A stretch of DNA of 64,000 nucleotides from CBDHGY01 sp965263325 (GTDB taxonomy: Bacteria > Pseudomonadota > Alphaproteobacteria > Caulobacterales > Hyphomonadaceae). Each line of letters starts with the position of its first letter. Within the stretch, counting starts at the first letter, position 1. The position numbers and the translations under genes were made by a program. This document shows positions 8,701 to 17,227 of this stretch, in pieces. The stretch spans positions 2,356,001-2,420,000 of the forward strand of contig CBDHGY010000002.1 of the NCBI GenBank assembly GCA_965263325.1, written 5' to 3'. The notes below the pieces were generated by a model. It saw only the letters and a list, made by a program, of their open reading frames with translations, ran no database searches and was not told the DNA's origin.

Positions 8701-10867
8701 GCTTGGTCGTTACGCACGCCGTCTCTCAGGTCTGAAAGCTGTACACGAAGGTGAGAGGTTTTCGTTCACGGCTTTTGCAGCCGAAACCAATCAGGGGTTC
8801 CAGCGAGAGGAGCTTGCTGCTGACGGAACATCGGGGCCGTATCAGCTCGCGAACCGCGAGATTCTTCGCAACTCGGAAACGATCACAATTGAAACGCGTG
8901 ATCGGTTCAGACCTGATCAGATAATTGAACGGCGAACGATGACACGGTTCGCAGATTACGAGATCGACTACCAACTCGGCACGATCATTTTTCGTCATCC
9001 TGTAAATGCGTCGGACGCATCCTTCAACCCGCGCGTGATCGTAGCTGAATACGAGACTTCAGCTGACACAGAGCGCAATGTTACTGCCGGTGGGCGCGTC
9101 GCAGCGCGTCTCGCGGATGGGCGCGTTGAAGTTGGCGGTACTTATATCCACGAAAGCGAAAGTGATGTGTCAGCGAATGCTGAAAGTGAGCTTCTCGGTG
9201 TGGATGTTACAGTCCAGGTTGATGAAGACACTGAACTGCGCGCAGAATATGCAACGACGAATTCGATTATCGAGAATGCTGACGATGTCGAGGGCGATGC
9301 TTATCTCTTTGAGGCTGTTCGCGAAAAAGAAAACTATTCTCTCAATGCTTATCTTCGTGAGGATGGAGAAGGATTTGGGCTTGGCCAACAGAGCTCGGCG
9401 ACCCAAGGCGTGCGCCGTTATGGCGTTACCGGTGCTGCGCGCTTAACCGAAAGCGTCAGCGAAGAAACCAATCTCCGCACCGAGCGCTTTGTTGATGCGC
9501 AAGCCTATCACGAGGAAAACCTTGGAACCGATCAATCGCGCAAAGTGGCCGAAATCAACGTGCGTCAGGACAATCAATTGCTTGGGGTTTCAGGTGGGCT
9601 TCGCGCCATTGAAGAAGATCTTGGAAGTGATGGCACGCGTGAATCAATTTTGGTTACAGGTAATTTGCGCAAGGCCTTCCCTGATAAGGGCTTGACGCTC
9701 AGTCTCGCTCATGAGCAGCCGCTGGGCGGTGAAGATGAGGCGAGTCTATTCCCGCAGCGTACAATATTCGGTCTGGATAAAACCCTGACTGAGTTGGCGA
9801 CACTGAATGTGCGTCACGAGCGCCAGAATGGCGCAAACGCTTCCGGCAATACCACTGTTGCGGGTTTGACGATAAAACCCTGGACAGGCGGCGAAGTCAG
9901 ACTTGCAGCAGATTCGATTACGCAAGACAGCGGCAGGCGGCTTGGCGCTACGGTTGGGGTCGATCAAGCTATTCAGATTGATGAAAAGTGGTCAGCATCT
10001 CTTGGGGTAACCCACCGTGCGCAAATTGATGGTGATGAAACGCCAATTGATCCACTCGCAGACGCTGCGCAGTCACCCATAGAAGTCGCACCTCAAAGTG
10101 CACTTGTCTTTGATGAGGCCTATACGGCAACATATGCCGGTGTTGGGTATCGCGGTCTCAAAGCTGCGGCCTCTGCTCGCGTAGAGGCGCGCGATGCTGC
10201 AATGTCAGAGCGCTACGCAGGTATACTGGGCGGTGCGCGCGAAGCATCCGAACGGTTCTCATATGCAGGTGCAGCTCGGGTTCAGTACGAAACGACGGAA
10301 CAACCAGACGGATCATCACTTGACCGCCGCTCAGTGGATGTTCGTGTAGGGACAGCCTTCCGGCCGCGCGGCGAGGGCGTTGTTGTTTATGACCGCTTTG
10401 ACGTGAAGCATGATGAAGTGTTCGGACAATCTCAATCCTGGAAAGTCGTCAACAATCTAGGTGCGAACTTCATGTTATCAGATCGCACACAAATGGCGCT
10501 CAATCATGGTATTAAGTACGGCGAGTCTGAGATAAACGGAGTTGGCGTTGAGGGATTAACGCAGCTTGCTGGTGTTGAAGTTCGGCATGACATTTCAAAA
10601 CGTTGGGATGTCGGCATTCATGCGTCGGCTTTGATAAATCACAACACGAATACAGTCGACTACGCTTGGGGTCCCTCCGTGGGTGTCACCCCTGCGAAGA
10701 ATGTATGGGTTAGTGTAGGCTACAATGTAGACGGCTATTCCGATCAGGATTTTGAGGCTGCGGAGTTCAGTCGAAAAGGCGCGTATCTGAAGTTACGGAT
10801 TAAGTTCGATCAGACGACGGCTGGTGAACTCCTTAACAGGATCTCGCCAAAAAGTAACCAAAACTAG
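5777..10867 (+). CDS. Giant DUF11/Cna-B-like protein with C-terminal outer-membrane beta-barrel
   Basis: 1,696 residues. A signal peptide ends near AWA at residue 35. An N-terminal beta domain starts with RVVNVATVTHET. A carboxypeptidase-regulatory/Cna-B-like module follows at about 230-310 (GELIDGAVVTIVD, GEFLFPFLLPGKYRLEV), a DUF11 module at about 365-480 (VGYTIKVENRDPVPAPL, VDELPVGF), and an SdrD-B-like module at about 500-580 (DEDGLYHFENVKPGTHVV). After an extended beta region, residues from about 930 alternate hydrophobic and polar residues in the manner of a porin-like barrel, including FALFGDYDTN and DYEIDYQLGTIIFRHPV. The barrel continues to the C-terminus (AYLKLRIKFDQ). ATG at 5777 or 5783 are both possible. 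The family is uncharacterised to my knowledge. I infer an outer-membrane anchor or export pore for the neighbouring DUF11 proteins. Confidence 0.82.
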   Translation: MVMTSQREHFLAQFAAFMLLAMLAISSVAPRAWADLGDRVVNVATVTHETAENNRITQTTNEAVFIIEALPTPSTIEFFRYAPAASDTFSIQFFGSDYSPAGDGSDFTPIGDAITSNGVVLDFSGPVPLAPAEAYLSGELMIVRVIDLGQNGDPNRIETVSITVAADNGDSITLRLYESGPNTGNFYAYVPSTRQTTPENDNTLTAPANTTLTATYIDAFDSTEVSVDTALVDPFCRVFDSLTGELIDGAVVTIVDATTGQPATVFGVDGVSTFPSTITSGSTITDSSGLEYPQDDGEFLFPFLLPGKYRLEVAPPAQYLFPSAVDQNSFSRLQNAPYTIVDGSYAREFTLSEVGTPSFDVPMDPSAEIVLSKETSTDTAAAGDFVGYTIKVENRDPVPAPLRIVDELPVGFRYEPNSTILNGLPADDPEISADGRTLIFTGGIVAAGDAALLTYVTNVTAGVPVGTAVNSALAVNNGGERISNRTEAAVYIREDLLRSRLTIVGRVAENACDSDDDWARELQDGQGVENVRLYMETGEYVVTDEDGLYHFENVKPGTHVVQIDTETLPAGYEPMVCEENSRYAGSAISKFVDAQGGTIWRANFYLKRTQDTEIKVESAAFDDRTEYLDFQENWLDRQTDEVEWVYPRPERTPSARSVNVGIKHGARDTVRLFLNGRTVPGLNYTGRDIGATKNAAISRWRGVDILEGRNEFKAEILNGAGAVKQTLYEVIWFNADAERARIVTDRSVLVADGRTPPVVAVRVENNAGRPVHAGRVLSIDIEGDYRLNSNEQFENESAITARVTEREGVVVGPDGVALVELEPTLQTGRIRLTVKLDSGRTEEIDAYLKPEKRDWILVGLADGTLGVANTDGDGSGYDINTGADALNDGRVAFFAKGVIKGDYLLTLAVDTAKRRGRRDQGLFNDIDPNAYYTLYGDRTFQDHEAESRYPIYVKLEKDTFFALFGDYDTNLNETELGRYARRLSGLKAVHEGERFSFTAFAAETNQGFQREELAADGTSGPYQLANREILRNSETITIETRDRFRPDQIIERRTMTRFADYEIDYQLGTIIFRHPVNASDASFNPRVIVAEYETSADTERNVTAGGRVAARLADGRVEVGGTYIHESESDVSANAESELLGVDVTVQVDEDTELRAEYATTNSIIENADDVEGDAYLFEAVREKENYSLNAYLREDGEGFGLGQQSSATQGVRRYGVTGAARLTESVSEETNLRTERFVDAQAYHEENLGTDQSRKVAEINVRQDNQLLGVSGGLRAIEEDLGSDGTRESILVTGNLRKAFPDKGLTLSLAHEQPLGGEDEASLFPQRTIFGLDKTLTELATLNVRHERQNGANASGNTTVAGLTIKPWTGGEVRLAADSITQDSGRRLGATVGVDQAIQIDEKWSASLGVTHRAQIDGDETPIDPLADAAQSPIEVAPQSALVFDEAYTATYAGVGYRGLKAAASARVEARDAAMSERYAGILGGAREASERFSYAGAARVQYETTEQPDGSSLDRRSVDVRVGTAFRPRGEGVVVYDRFDVKHDEVFGQSQSWKVVNNLGANFMLSDRTQMALNHGIKYGESEINGVGVEGLTQLAGVEVRHDISKRWDVGIHASALINHNTNTVDYAWGPSVGVTPAKNVWVSVGYNVDGYSDQDFEAAEFSRKGAYLKLRIKFDQTTAGELLNRISPKSNQN

Positions 10868-10892
10868 CGATTACTGCAAATAATACAGTACT

Positions 10893-10907
10893 TTAAGCCT
10901 GCGTTAA
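10893..10907. promoter_or_regulatory. CtrA-type box TTAA-N7-TTAA upstream of the P/DUF11/GEVED gene
   Basis: TTAA at 10893-10896 and TTAA at 10904-10907 are separated by exactly seven bases, the full consensus of the CtrA cell-cycle regulator of alphaproteobacteria. The box lies 70 bp upstream of the 10977 start in the only non-coding gap of this part of the cluster. Eight fixed bases occur by chance about once per 65 kb, so position rather than sequence alone is the argument. Confidence 0.45.
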
Positions 10908-10976
10908 ACGCGTGGGACGTATTTTGTGCCTGTTCAGGGCTCCATGGGGGCTCAAAGTTGGACGGGCGCAAAATAA

Positions 10977-13499
10977 ATGCTGATGTTTCGCAAGAGCCTT
11001 GCTGCTGCTGCTGCTTCGGTTGCATGTACAATTGCAACCGCATTACCTGCTCATGCCCAGTTCAATGGCTCTTACCTAAATACTGACGCGGCCCCTCTGA
11101 CCAATGGCAATCCATGTAATGCTGCGTTCACCAGAACAATAACAGTGCCTGACAATGTCACCATTACAGATGTCGACTTTGGACTGATCATAGATCACAA
11201 CAATCGCGGCGACACGGCAGCTGCGATTCGCCACCCAGATGGGACACAAGTGCTTCTATATTTTACTTCTGGTGGCGCGCTTGATGACTATAACGTTTTG
11301 TTTGATCAGGCTGCCACCAGCACGATCGATACTGCGCCGCAAAACGTCAACAACAATGTCGCTGCAGCTCCGTATGAGTTCACCGTTTTGCCGCGGGCCG
11401 GCGGCACACTGGATACCTTCAATGGTTTAAATGCTCAGGGCGACTGGTTGTTCCTAGCGTGCGACAACAACAATAACGGAATTGACGGACAGTACATCCA
11501 GTCAGAACTGTTTATTGCAGGCACGCAGGATTTTGCCGACCTGAACTTGACCATGGACGCCGATGACGTGTCGACGGCCTTTGGAGCTAACGTTACCATT
11601 ACCCTGACGGTTGATCATGAAGCCGGAAGTCTCGCGACATCTGGTGTTGAGGTGACGTATAACTTGCCGGGAGGGCTGAACTTTGTTTCAGCGACAGGGG
11701 ATGGCACTTATGATCAGGCAACAGGTGTTTGGGACATTGGCGCGGTTGGCGTAGGAGGAAGCGCCACGATCGATATTGTCGCTGAGGTTCTTTCAACCGG
11801 CTCTCACGCAAGTGTTGCAGAAATTACTGCGTCCACATCAACCGACCCGGACTCTACGCCAAACAACTCTGCAACGCAGCCTGCCGAAGATGATACCGAC
11901 AGCGTAACGCTTACGCCAGCCTATGGTGGTGGTACAGGTCCGAGCGGCGAGCCGAACTTGTCCTGTACTCTGCCGGAGTCATTTGACTGGGACACGAATG
12001 CGTGGACAGCGGGCGGCACTGTTTTATCGGAATCATATCCGACCGGTGGTTCTGATAATACCTCGTTCGATTTTGCGTTCACGGGCGACACAGGTTTTCG
12101 CGGTAACAATTCGCCTGAAACGAATACCGACATGGAGGGCGGCCTCTCTCCGGTAGAACAGAGCTTGTATTACTGGCAGAACCTGTCGGCATCGACTCAA
12201 AGTGTAGATCTAACGATCGATATTGGCACCCCTGGAACTGGCGTTCAGGATCTGCAATTTACAGTGTTCGATTTTGATTTTGCCGCTGGTCAGTTCAGGG
12301 ATCGCTTGGCAGTTCAAGGGTTTCTAAATGGCAATCCCGTCACACCGGTGCTGACATCAGGTTCGGCAAACCAGCAAGTTGGAAGCGTGGTTGTCGGAAT
12401 CGCAGCGAATGACAACGCGCAGGCGGGCGGCAACATTATTGTCACCTTCCTGTCCCCGGTTGACCAAGTGATTCTCAATTACGGGAACACAGAAGCGAGC
12501 ACCGGAACCTCTAACCAGGCGATGGCGGTTCATGATCTGAATTACTGTCCGCGCGAAACGGATTTCGGAGATATTTCCGGCACCTACGGAACCGCGTCGC
12601 ATCTCGTCCAATCTGGTTACCAGATCGGTGCAACCGCACCTGATGGCGAAACAGGAACGCAAGTGTCTGCTAATGCGGACGGGGATGATATCGCAAGCAC
12701 TGACGATGAAGACACGATTGATTTCTCCAGTTTAGTTTCCGGGCAGTCCACCAATCTCTCAGTTGACGTGACAGGTTCTGGTGGCTTCCTTCAAATGTGG
12801 ATCGACTGGAACGGCAATGGTGTCTTCACTGACACGGTGGACGGGGTCCCTGAACAGATCGCGACCGATATAACGATCACTGGAACGTCGGGCACAGCAA
12901 CCATCCCGGTGACTGTTCCTGCCAGCGCAACCCTGAGCCAGACATTTGCGCGTGTGCGTTGGTCGTCTCAGTCGGGTCTTGGCCCGGGCGGCGTCGCTAC
13001 AGACGGTGAAGTTGAAGATCACGCTTTCACGATTACGGGCGCGCCGTCGCTTAACGGCAACAAGACGATGCAGATTTATGATCCGAACGGTCTTGGGCTT
13101 TATGCAATTCCCGGCAATGACGTCATCTACACAATCTCTGTATCAAACTCAGGGTTCGGTCCGACCGATTCCAATTCAGTTGTCCTGATCGATGCCATGC
13201 CGTCCGAAGTTGAGTTTTTTAACGGGGATATCGATACCGGTGGCCCAGACACGTTTCCTGGAACGGATCCCGTTGGCTTCACGCTCGCAAATGGAGCCTC
13301 AATGACGTTGGATTTCGCAGCGAATGTCGCATTCTCCAACGCCGCCACCCCGCCCGCCGACTTTGCAAGCTGTACTTATTCTCCAAGCGCGGGATATGAT
13401 CCTGACGTCACCTTTATCTGTTTTAACCCGCAAGGGGCGCTGGGTGCGGGTGATCCGGACCCGGAATTCTCGGTAAGTTTCCGCGCGCGCATCCAATAG
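10977..13499 (+). CDS. Exported multidomain protein: P-like, DUF11 and GEVED domains
   Basis: 840 residues with a signal peptide ending PAHAQ near residue 28; an ATG two codons in (10983) could also start it. Residues about 30-180 resemble the proprotein-convertase P domain (ITDVDFGLIIDHNNRGD, IRHPDGTQVLL, GDWLFLACDNN), but no protease domain precedes it. A DUF11 module covers about 184-310 and a beta-sandwich of anchor-type texture about 326-522. A GEVED domain spans about 525-690 (MWIDWNGNGVFTD, then the signature DGEVEDHAF), and a final DUF11 module reaches the C-terminus. These are adhesive or structural modules of secreted proteins. Last gene of the surface cluster; trpF starts 38 bp later with no obvious terminator between. 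Confidence 0.85.
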   Translation: MLMFRKSLAAAAASVACTIATALPAHAQFNGSYLNTDAAPLTNGNPCNAAFTRTITVPDNVTITDVDFGLIIDHNNRGDTAAAIRHPDGTQVLLYFTSGGALDDYNVLFDQAATSTIDTAPQNVNNNVAAAPYEFTVLPRAGGTLDTFNGLNAQGDWLFLACDNNNNGIDGQYIQSELFIAGTQDFADLNLTMDADDVSTAFGANVTITLTVDHEAGSLATSGVEVTYNLPGGLNFVSATGDGTYDQATGVWDIGAVGVGGSATIDIVAEVLSTGSHASVAEITASTSTDPDSTPNNSATQPAEDDTDSVTLTPAYGGGTGPSGEPNLSCTLPESFDWDTNAWTAGGTVLSESYPTGGSDNTSFDFAFTGDTGFRGNNSPETNTDMEGGLSPVEQSLYYWQNLSASTQSVDLTIDIGTPGTGVQDLQFTVFDFDFAAGQFRDRLAVQGFLNGNPVTPVLTSGSANQQVGSVVVGIAANDNAQAGGNIIVTFLSPVDQVILNYGNTEASTGTSNQAMAVHDLNYCPRETDFGDISGTYGTASHLVQSGYQIGATAPDGETGTQVSANADGDDIASTDDEDTIDFSSLVSGQSTNLSVDVTGSGGFLQMWIDWNGNGVFTDTVDGVPEQIATDITITGTSGTATIPVTVPASATLSQTFARVRWSSQSGLGPGGVATDGEVEDHAFTITGAPSLNGNKTMQIYDPNGLGLYAIPGNDVIYTISVSNSGFGPTDSNSVVLIDAMPSEVEFFNGDIDTGGPDTFPGTDPVGFTLANGASMTLDFAANVAFSNAATPPADFASCTYSPSAGYDPDVTFICFNPQGALGAGDPDPEFSVSFRARIQ

Positions 13500-13537
13500 G
13501 CTTTTCTTCTGCACATTGAGGGCCTAAGTGGCCTGCA

Positions 13538-14200
13538 ATGGTAGATGTAAAAATATGCGGTTTGAAAACGTCCGATATTGTGAGGGCTTGTGCAGCCTCA
13601 GGGGCTGATTGGATCGGTCTCAATCTGGTGCCGGAAAGCCCTCGCAATATTTTGGGTGAGGGAAAAGGAGGCTCTGACCTTCTCTTCGATCTGCTCTTTG
13701 CCGCAGCTGACGTACATCTGCGCACGGTTGCGCTTGTGGCGAACCCGGACGCACGCACGCTAAGGATTTTGTCGGGCGCAGTGATGCCAGACGCCATCCA
13801 GTTTCATGGACAAGAAACGCCAGACCAGATTGCGGAGTTCCGAGGCATGTTTCCGCCGTCAATCGAGATATGGAAAGCGATTGGCGTGGGCGAGAAAGCC
13901 GATTTGGAGGCCGTAGAGCACTACACAGCCGCAGATCGCCTGCTATTGGATGCAAAGCCGCCCAAGGGCGCTGATGCCGCTGGCGGCCACGGAGAACCGT
14001 TTGAGTGGGCGATCCTGAAAGATTGGCAAGTTCCCAAGCCATGGTTTCTCGCGGGCGGGTTAACACCCGAGAATGTGTCGTTAGCAATCGCTGCGACAGG
14101 AGCGTCCGCCGTCGACGTTTCCTCTGGTGTTGAACGCAGTCGCGGCGTAAAGGATGCCGCTCTGATTGAGCAATTTATCAAAGCGGCAAAGGGAGCCTGA
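13538..14200 (+). CDS. trpF: Phosphoribosylanthranilate isomerase
   Basis: 220 residues, a TIM barrel starting MVDVKICGLKTSD, with the catalytic cysteine in KICG. The C-terminal phosphate-binding loops FLAGGLTPENV and VDVSSGVERSRGVKD are typical. It converts N-(5-phosphoribosyl)anthranilate to CdRP in tryptophan synthesis. First gene of a run trpF-trpB-trpA-accD-folC with overlapping or nearly overlapping ends (TGATG into trpB), the usual alphaproteobacterial order. Confidence 0.97.
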   Translation: MVDVKICGLKTSDIVRACAASGADWIGLNLVPESPRNILGEGKGGSDLLFDLLFAAADVHLRTVALVANPDARTLRILSGAVMPDAIQFHGQETPDQIAEFRGMFPPSIEIWKAIGVGEKADLEAVEHYTAADRLLLDAKPPKGADAAGGHGEPFEWAILKDWQVPKPWFLAGGLTPENVSLAIAATGASAVDVSSGVERSRGVKDAALIEQFIKAAKGA

Positions 14201-15414
14201 TGGCAGACCGACGAAATACCTGGGATCAGTGGCCAGACGAAAATGGCCGGTTTGGCGAGTTTGGCGGGCGCTATGTCGCCGAAACGCTGATGCCGCTCAT
14301 TTTGGATCTGGAAACTGAATACCGCGCAGCCAAGAGAGATCCGGCCTTTGCTGCCCAGATGGACGATCTCTGGAAGCACTATGTTGGCCGGCCCTCACCG
14401 CTCTATTTTGCAGAACGCCTGACAGAGCATTTCGGCGGGGCGAAAATTTACTTCAAGCGTGATGAACTCAATCATACCGGCGCGCATAAGATCAATAATT
14501 GCCTTGGTCAGGTTTTGCTGGCCATGCGCATGGGCAAAACGCGGATCATCGCCGAGACGGGCGCAGGTCAACACGGCGTGGCGACCGCCACCGTCTGTGC
14601 GCGTTTCGGATTACCATGCGTTGTTTTTATGGGCGAGACCGACGTCGAACGTCAAAAGCCGAATGTTTTTCGAATGAAATTGCTCGGCGCGGAGATCGTG
14701 CCCGTGTCTTCGGGGACAGGTACGCTCAAAGACGCAATGAACGAAGCGTTGCGTGATTGGGTGACGAATGTTGAGAACACATTCTACTGCATCGGTACAG
14801 CCGCTGGCCCGCACCCTTACCCGGAGCTTGTTCGCGATTTCCAATCCATTATCGGCAAAGAAGCACGCGCGCAGATTCTCGAGCGAGAGGAACGCTTACC
14901 GGATGCTGTCATGGCGTGTATTGGCGGCGGATCAAATGCGATCGGCCTATTCCATCCGTTTCTTGAAGACGAGGACGTGCGTCTTATCGGTGTGGAAGCC
15001 TCAGGCCATGGGATCGAGACCGGGCAACATGCAGCTGCACTTAACGGCGGCGCGCCCGGCATTCTCCACGGCAATAAAACCTATCTTCTTCAAACCGACG
15101 ATGGCCAGATCATTGATGCGCATTCCATCAGCGCAGGCCTCGACTATCCCGGTATCGGACCTGAGCACGCATTTCTACGCGACACTGGCCGCGCAGAGTA
15201 TCTTTCCTGCACGGATGAAGAGGCGCTTGAGGCATTCCAGCTTTGTACGAAATTAGAGGGCATCATCCCAGCGCTCGAGCCAAGCCATGCACTCGCACGT
15301 GTCGGCGAGGTCGCTCAGGAAATGGGACCTGAGAAACTCATCATCATGAATTTATGTGGGCGCGGAGATAAGGATGTGTTCTCAGTGGCTGAAGCTTTGG
15401 GAGTGGAAATGTAA
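14200..15414 (+). CDS. trpB: Tryptophan synthase beta chain
   Basis: 404 residues, normal length for TrpB. The PLP lysine is in HTGAHKINN near residue 97. GAGQHGVAT, the phosphate-binding CIGGGSNAIG and C-terminal NLCGRGDKD are all present. It condenses indole with serine and forms the alpha2-beta2 complex with TrpA. The start overlaps the trpF stop and the stop overlaps the trpA start (TAATG), indicating translational coupling and equal production of both subunits. Confidence 0.98.
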   Translation: MADRRNTWDQWPDENGRFGEFGGRYVAETLMPLILDLETEYRAAKRDPAFAAQMDDLWKHYVGRPSPLYFAERLTEHFGGAKIYFKRDELNHTGAHKINNCLGQVLLAMRMGKTRIIAETGAGQHGVATATVCARFGLPCVVFMGETDVERQKPNVFRMKLLGAEIVPVSSGTGTLKDAMNEALRDWVTNVENTFYCIGTAAGPHPYPELVRDFQSIIGKEARAQILEREERLPDAVMACIGGGSNAIGLFHPFLEDEDVRLIGVEASGHGIETGQHAAALNGGAPGILHGNKTYLLQTDDGQIIDAHSISAGLDYPGIGPEHAFLRDTGRAEYLSCTDEEALEAFQLCTKLEGIIPALEPSHALARVGEVAQEMGPEKLIIMNLCGRGDKDVFSVAEALGVEM

Positions 15415-16247
15415 TGCCGACCTCCCGCATCACCGCTGCATTTACAAAAGCGAAAGCTGAAAACCGCGCCGCGCTTGTTTCTTATCTCATGGCTGGCGAT
15501 CCTGATCTTGAGGCGAGCTATGCCGCCATGTGCGCGCTGCGTGACAATGGCGCGGACATCATCGAGCTTGGCGCCCCTTTCACAGATCCAATGGCAGATG
15601 GGTCAGCGATCCAAAAAGCTGGACTTCGAGCGCTCGCGAATAAGACAACGCTTCAGGATGTGCTCGCCCTTGCGACCCGGTTCCGCGAGGAAGACACCGA
15701 AACACCTCTTATTTTAATGGGCTACGCCAACCCCGTTCATATTATGGGCTATCCCGATTTCGCAGGTGCAGCATCAGACGCTGGCATAGACGGAACGATC
15801 ATTGTCGATCTCCCGCCAGAGGAAGATGAGGACCTGAGACTCGCTTATCAGGCATATGATTTGTCGGTTATTCGCCTCGCAACGCCAACGACAACTGAAA
15901 AAAGAATGATAAAAGTTGCTGATGGCGCTTCAGGTTTCCTATATTATGTTGCTGTAGCAGGCGTTACAGGCGCAGGGTCAGCTGATCCGGAAGACATCCG
16001 CGCAGGCGTTGAAATGGCGCGGAATATTTCGGGTTTGCCGGTCTGCGTCGGGTTTGGCGTGAAATCGGGCAAGCAGGCAGCAGACATGGCAAAAATAGCA
16101 GATGGGGTTGTCGTCGGGTCCGCATTCGTAGACCATGCAAGAAAAGCAAGCGAAACTGGCGACTATTCAATAGCCGCGAGCGGAATGGGGGCGCTGGCTA
16201 GGGAACTCAGTGAGGCGATCGCGGGCGTGTCGTCTCTGGCAAGCTAA
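15414..16247 (+). CDS. trpA: Tryptophan synthase alpha chain
   Basis: 277 residues. The catalytic glutamate is in DIIELGAPFTDPMADG, and the C-terminal half has VTGAGS and VCVGFGVKSGKQA, the phosphate-binding part of the TIM barrel. It cleaves indole-glycerol phosphate to indole, which passes to TrpB. accD starts 11 bp after the stop behind an AGGAG-like sequence, consistent with one transcript. Confidence 0.98.
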   Translation: MPTSRITAAFTKAKAENRAALVSYLMAGDPDLEASYAAMCALRDNGADIIELGAPFTDPMADGSAIQKAGLRALANKTTLQDVLALATRFREEDTETPLILMGYANPVHIMGYPDFAGAASDAGIDGTIIVDLPPEEDEDLRLAYQAYDLSVIRLATPTTTEKRMIKVADGASGFLYYVAVAGVTGAGSADPEDIRAGVEMARNISGLPVCVGFGVKSGKQAADMAKIADGVVVGSAFVDHARKASETGDYSIAASGMGALARELSEAIAGVSSLAS

Positions 16248-16258
16248 GGAGCATCCAG

Positions 16259-17227
16259 ATGAACTGGCTCTCAAAAGTCACACCACCGGGCCTCAATGGT
16301 TATTTCACAAAACGTGATACGCCGAACGATCTGTGGGTACAGTGTCCGAAAACTGGAGAGCTCGTTTATAAATCTGATCTTGAAGAGAACCATTGGGTGA
16401 CGCCGGCGGGTGCCCATTTGCGGATCAGTCCGCGCGGCCGGTTCGCTCTTTTATTTGATGAGCAGCGCTGGGAATCGATTTCATTGCCGCCTGTACCGGC
16501 TGACCCTCTGAAATTCAAAGACAGCAAGACCACTTACACTTCTCAGATAAAGCGAAACAAAGCGAAGCTGACGGCGCGCGCCAAGAAAGAAGAAGGTCTT
16601 CCAGGCGATGTTGTTCAGGAAGACTGTATGGCCGCGGCATTCGGAAAAATAAACGGTATCCCGACGGTCGTTCTGGTGCAGGATTTTACCTTCATGGGCG
16701 GCTCATTAGGCATGGCTGCGGGCGAAGGCTTTATCACTGCTGCGCAGCTTGCAATCGCAAAGAAGGCGGCCTTCGTTGTTTGCACAGCTTCTGGTGGCGC
16801 GCGGATGCAGGAAGGAATGCTTTCCTTGATGCAGATGCCGCGTACCACGCTGGCAATTGAAGAATTGAGAGAAGCAAACCTGCCGTATATCGTTGTGCTG
16901 ACCGACCCAACATCTGGCGGCGTGTCGGCCTCATATGCCATGCTTGGCGATGTGCATTTGGCCGAGCCCGATGCCATGATTGCATTTTCTGGTCCACGCG
17001 TCATTGAACAAACCATCCGCGAAAAGTTGCCGGAAGGTTTTCAGCGCTCTGAGTTTCTGCGCGAAAAGGGCCAAGTCGACATTGTTGTGGATCGCCGCGA
17101 GATGAAGGCGACGCTTGGTCGGGTGCTGGGACACCTGATGCCTAAAGCGCGCCGCAAGTCTGATGCGGTCATAGGTCCGATCACAGCGCCAGCAACGGCG
17201 CCGCCCGTTCAGGATAAGTCTGCTTGA
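16259..17227 (+). CDS. accD: Acetyl-CoA carboxylase carboxyltransferase beta subunit
   Basis: 322 residues. The carboxyltransferase core is complete (FMGGSLGMAAGEGF, CTASGGARMQEGM, DPTSGGVSASYAMLGD). It works with AccA to transfer the carboxyl group from biotin to acetyl-CoA in fatty acid synthesis. The N-terminal zinc ribbon, built from four cysteines in the Escherichia coli protein, is reduced here to one (LWVQCPKTGELV, then WVTPAGAHLRI). I believe this loss is common among alphaproteobacterial AccD proteins, so it is probably lineage-typical rather than damage. Confidence 0.97.
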   Translation: MNWLSKVTPPGLNGYFTKRDTPNDLWVQCPKTGELVYKSDLEENHWVTPAGAHLRISPRGRFALLFDEQRWESISLPPVPADPLKFKDSKTTYTSQIKRNKAKLTARAKKEEGLPGDVVQEDCMAAAFGKINGIPTVVLVQDFTFMGGSLGMAAGEGFITAAQLAIAKKAAFVVCTASGGARMQEGMLSLMQMPRTTLAIEELREANLPYIVVLTDPTSGGVSASYAMLGDVHLAEPDAMIAFSGPRVIEQTIREKLPEGFQRSEFLREKGQVDIVVDRREMKATLGRVLGHLMPKARRKSDAVIGPITAPATAPPVQDKSA

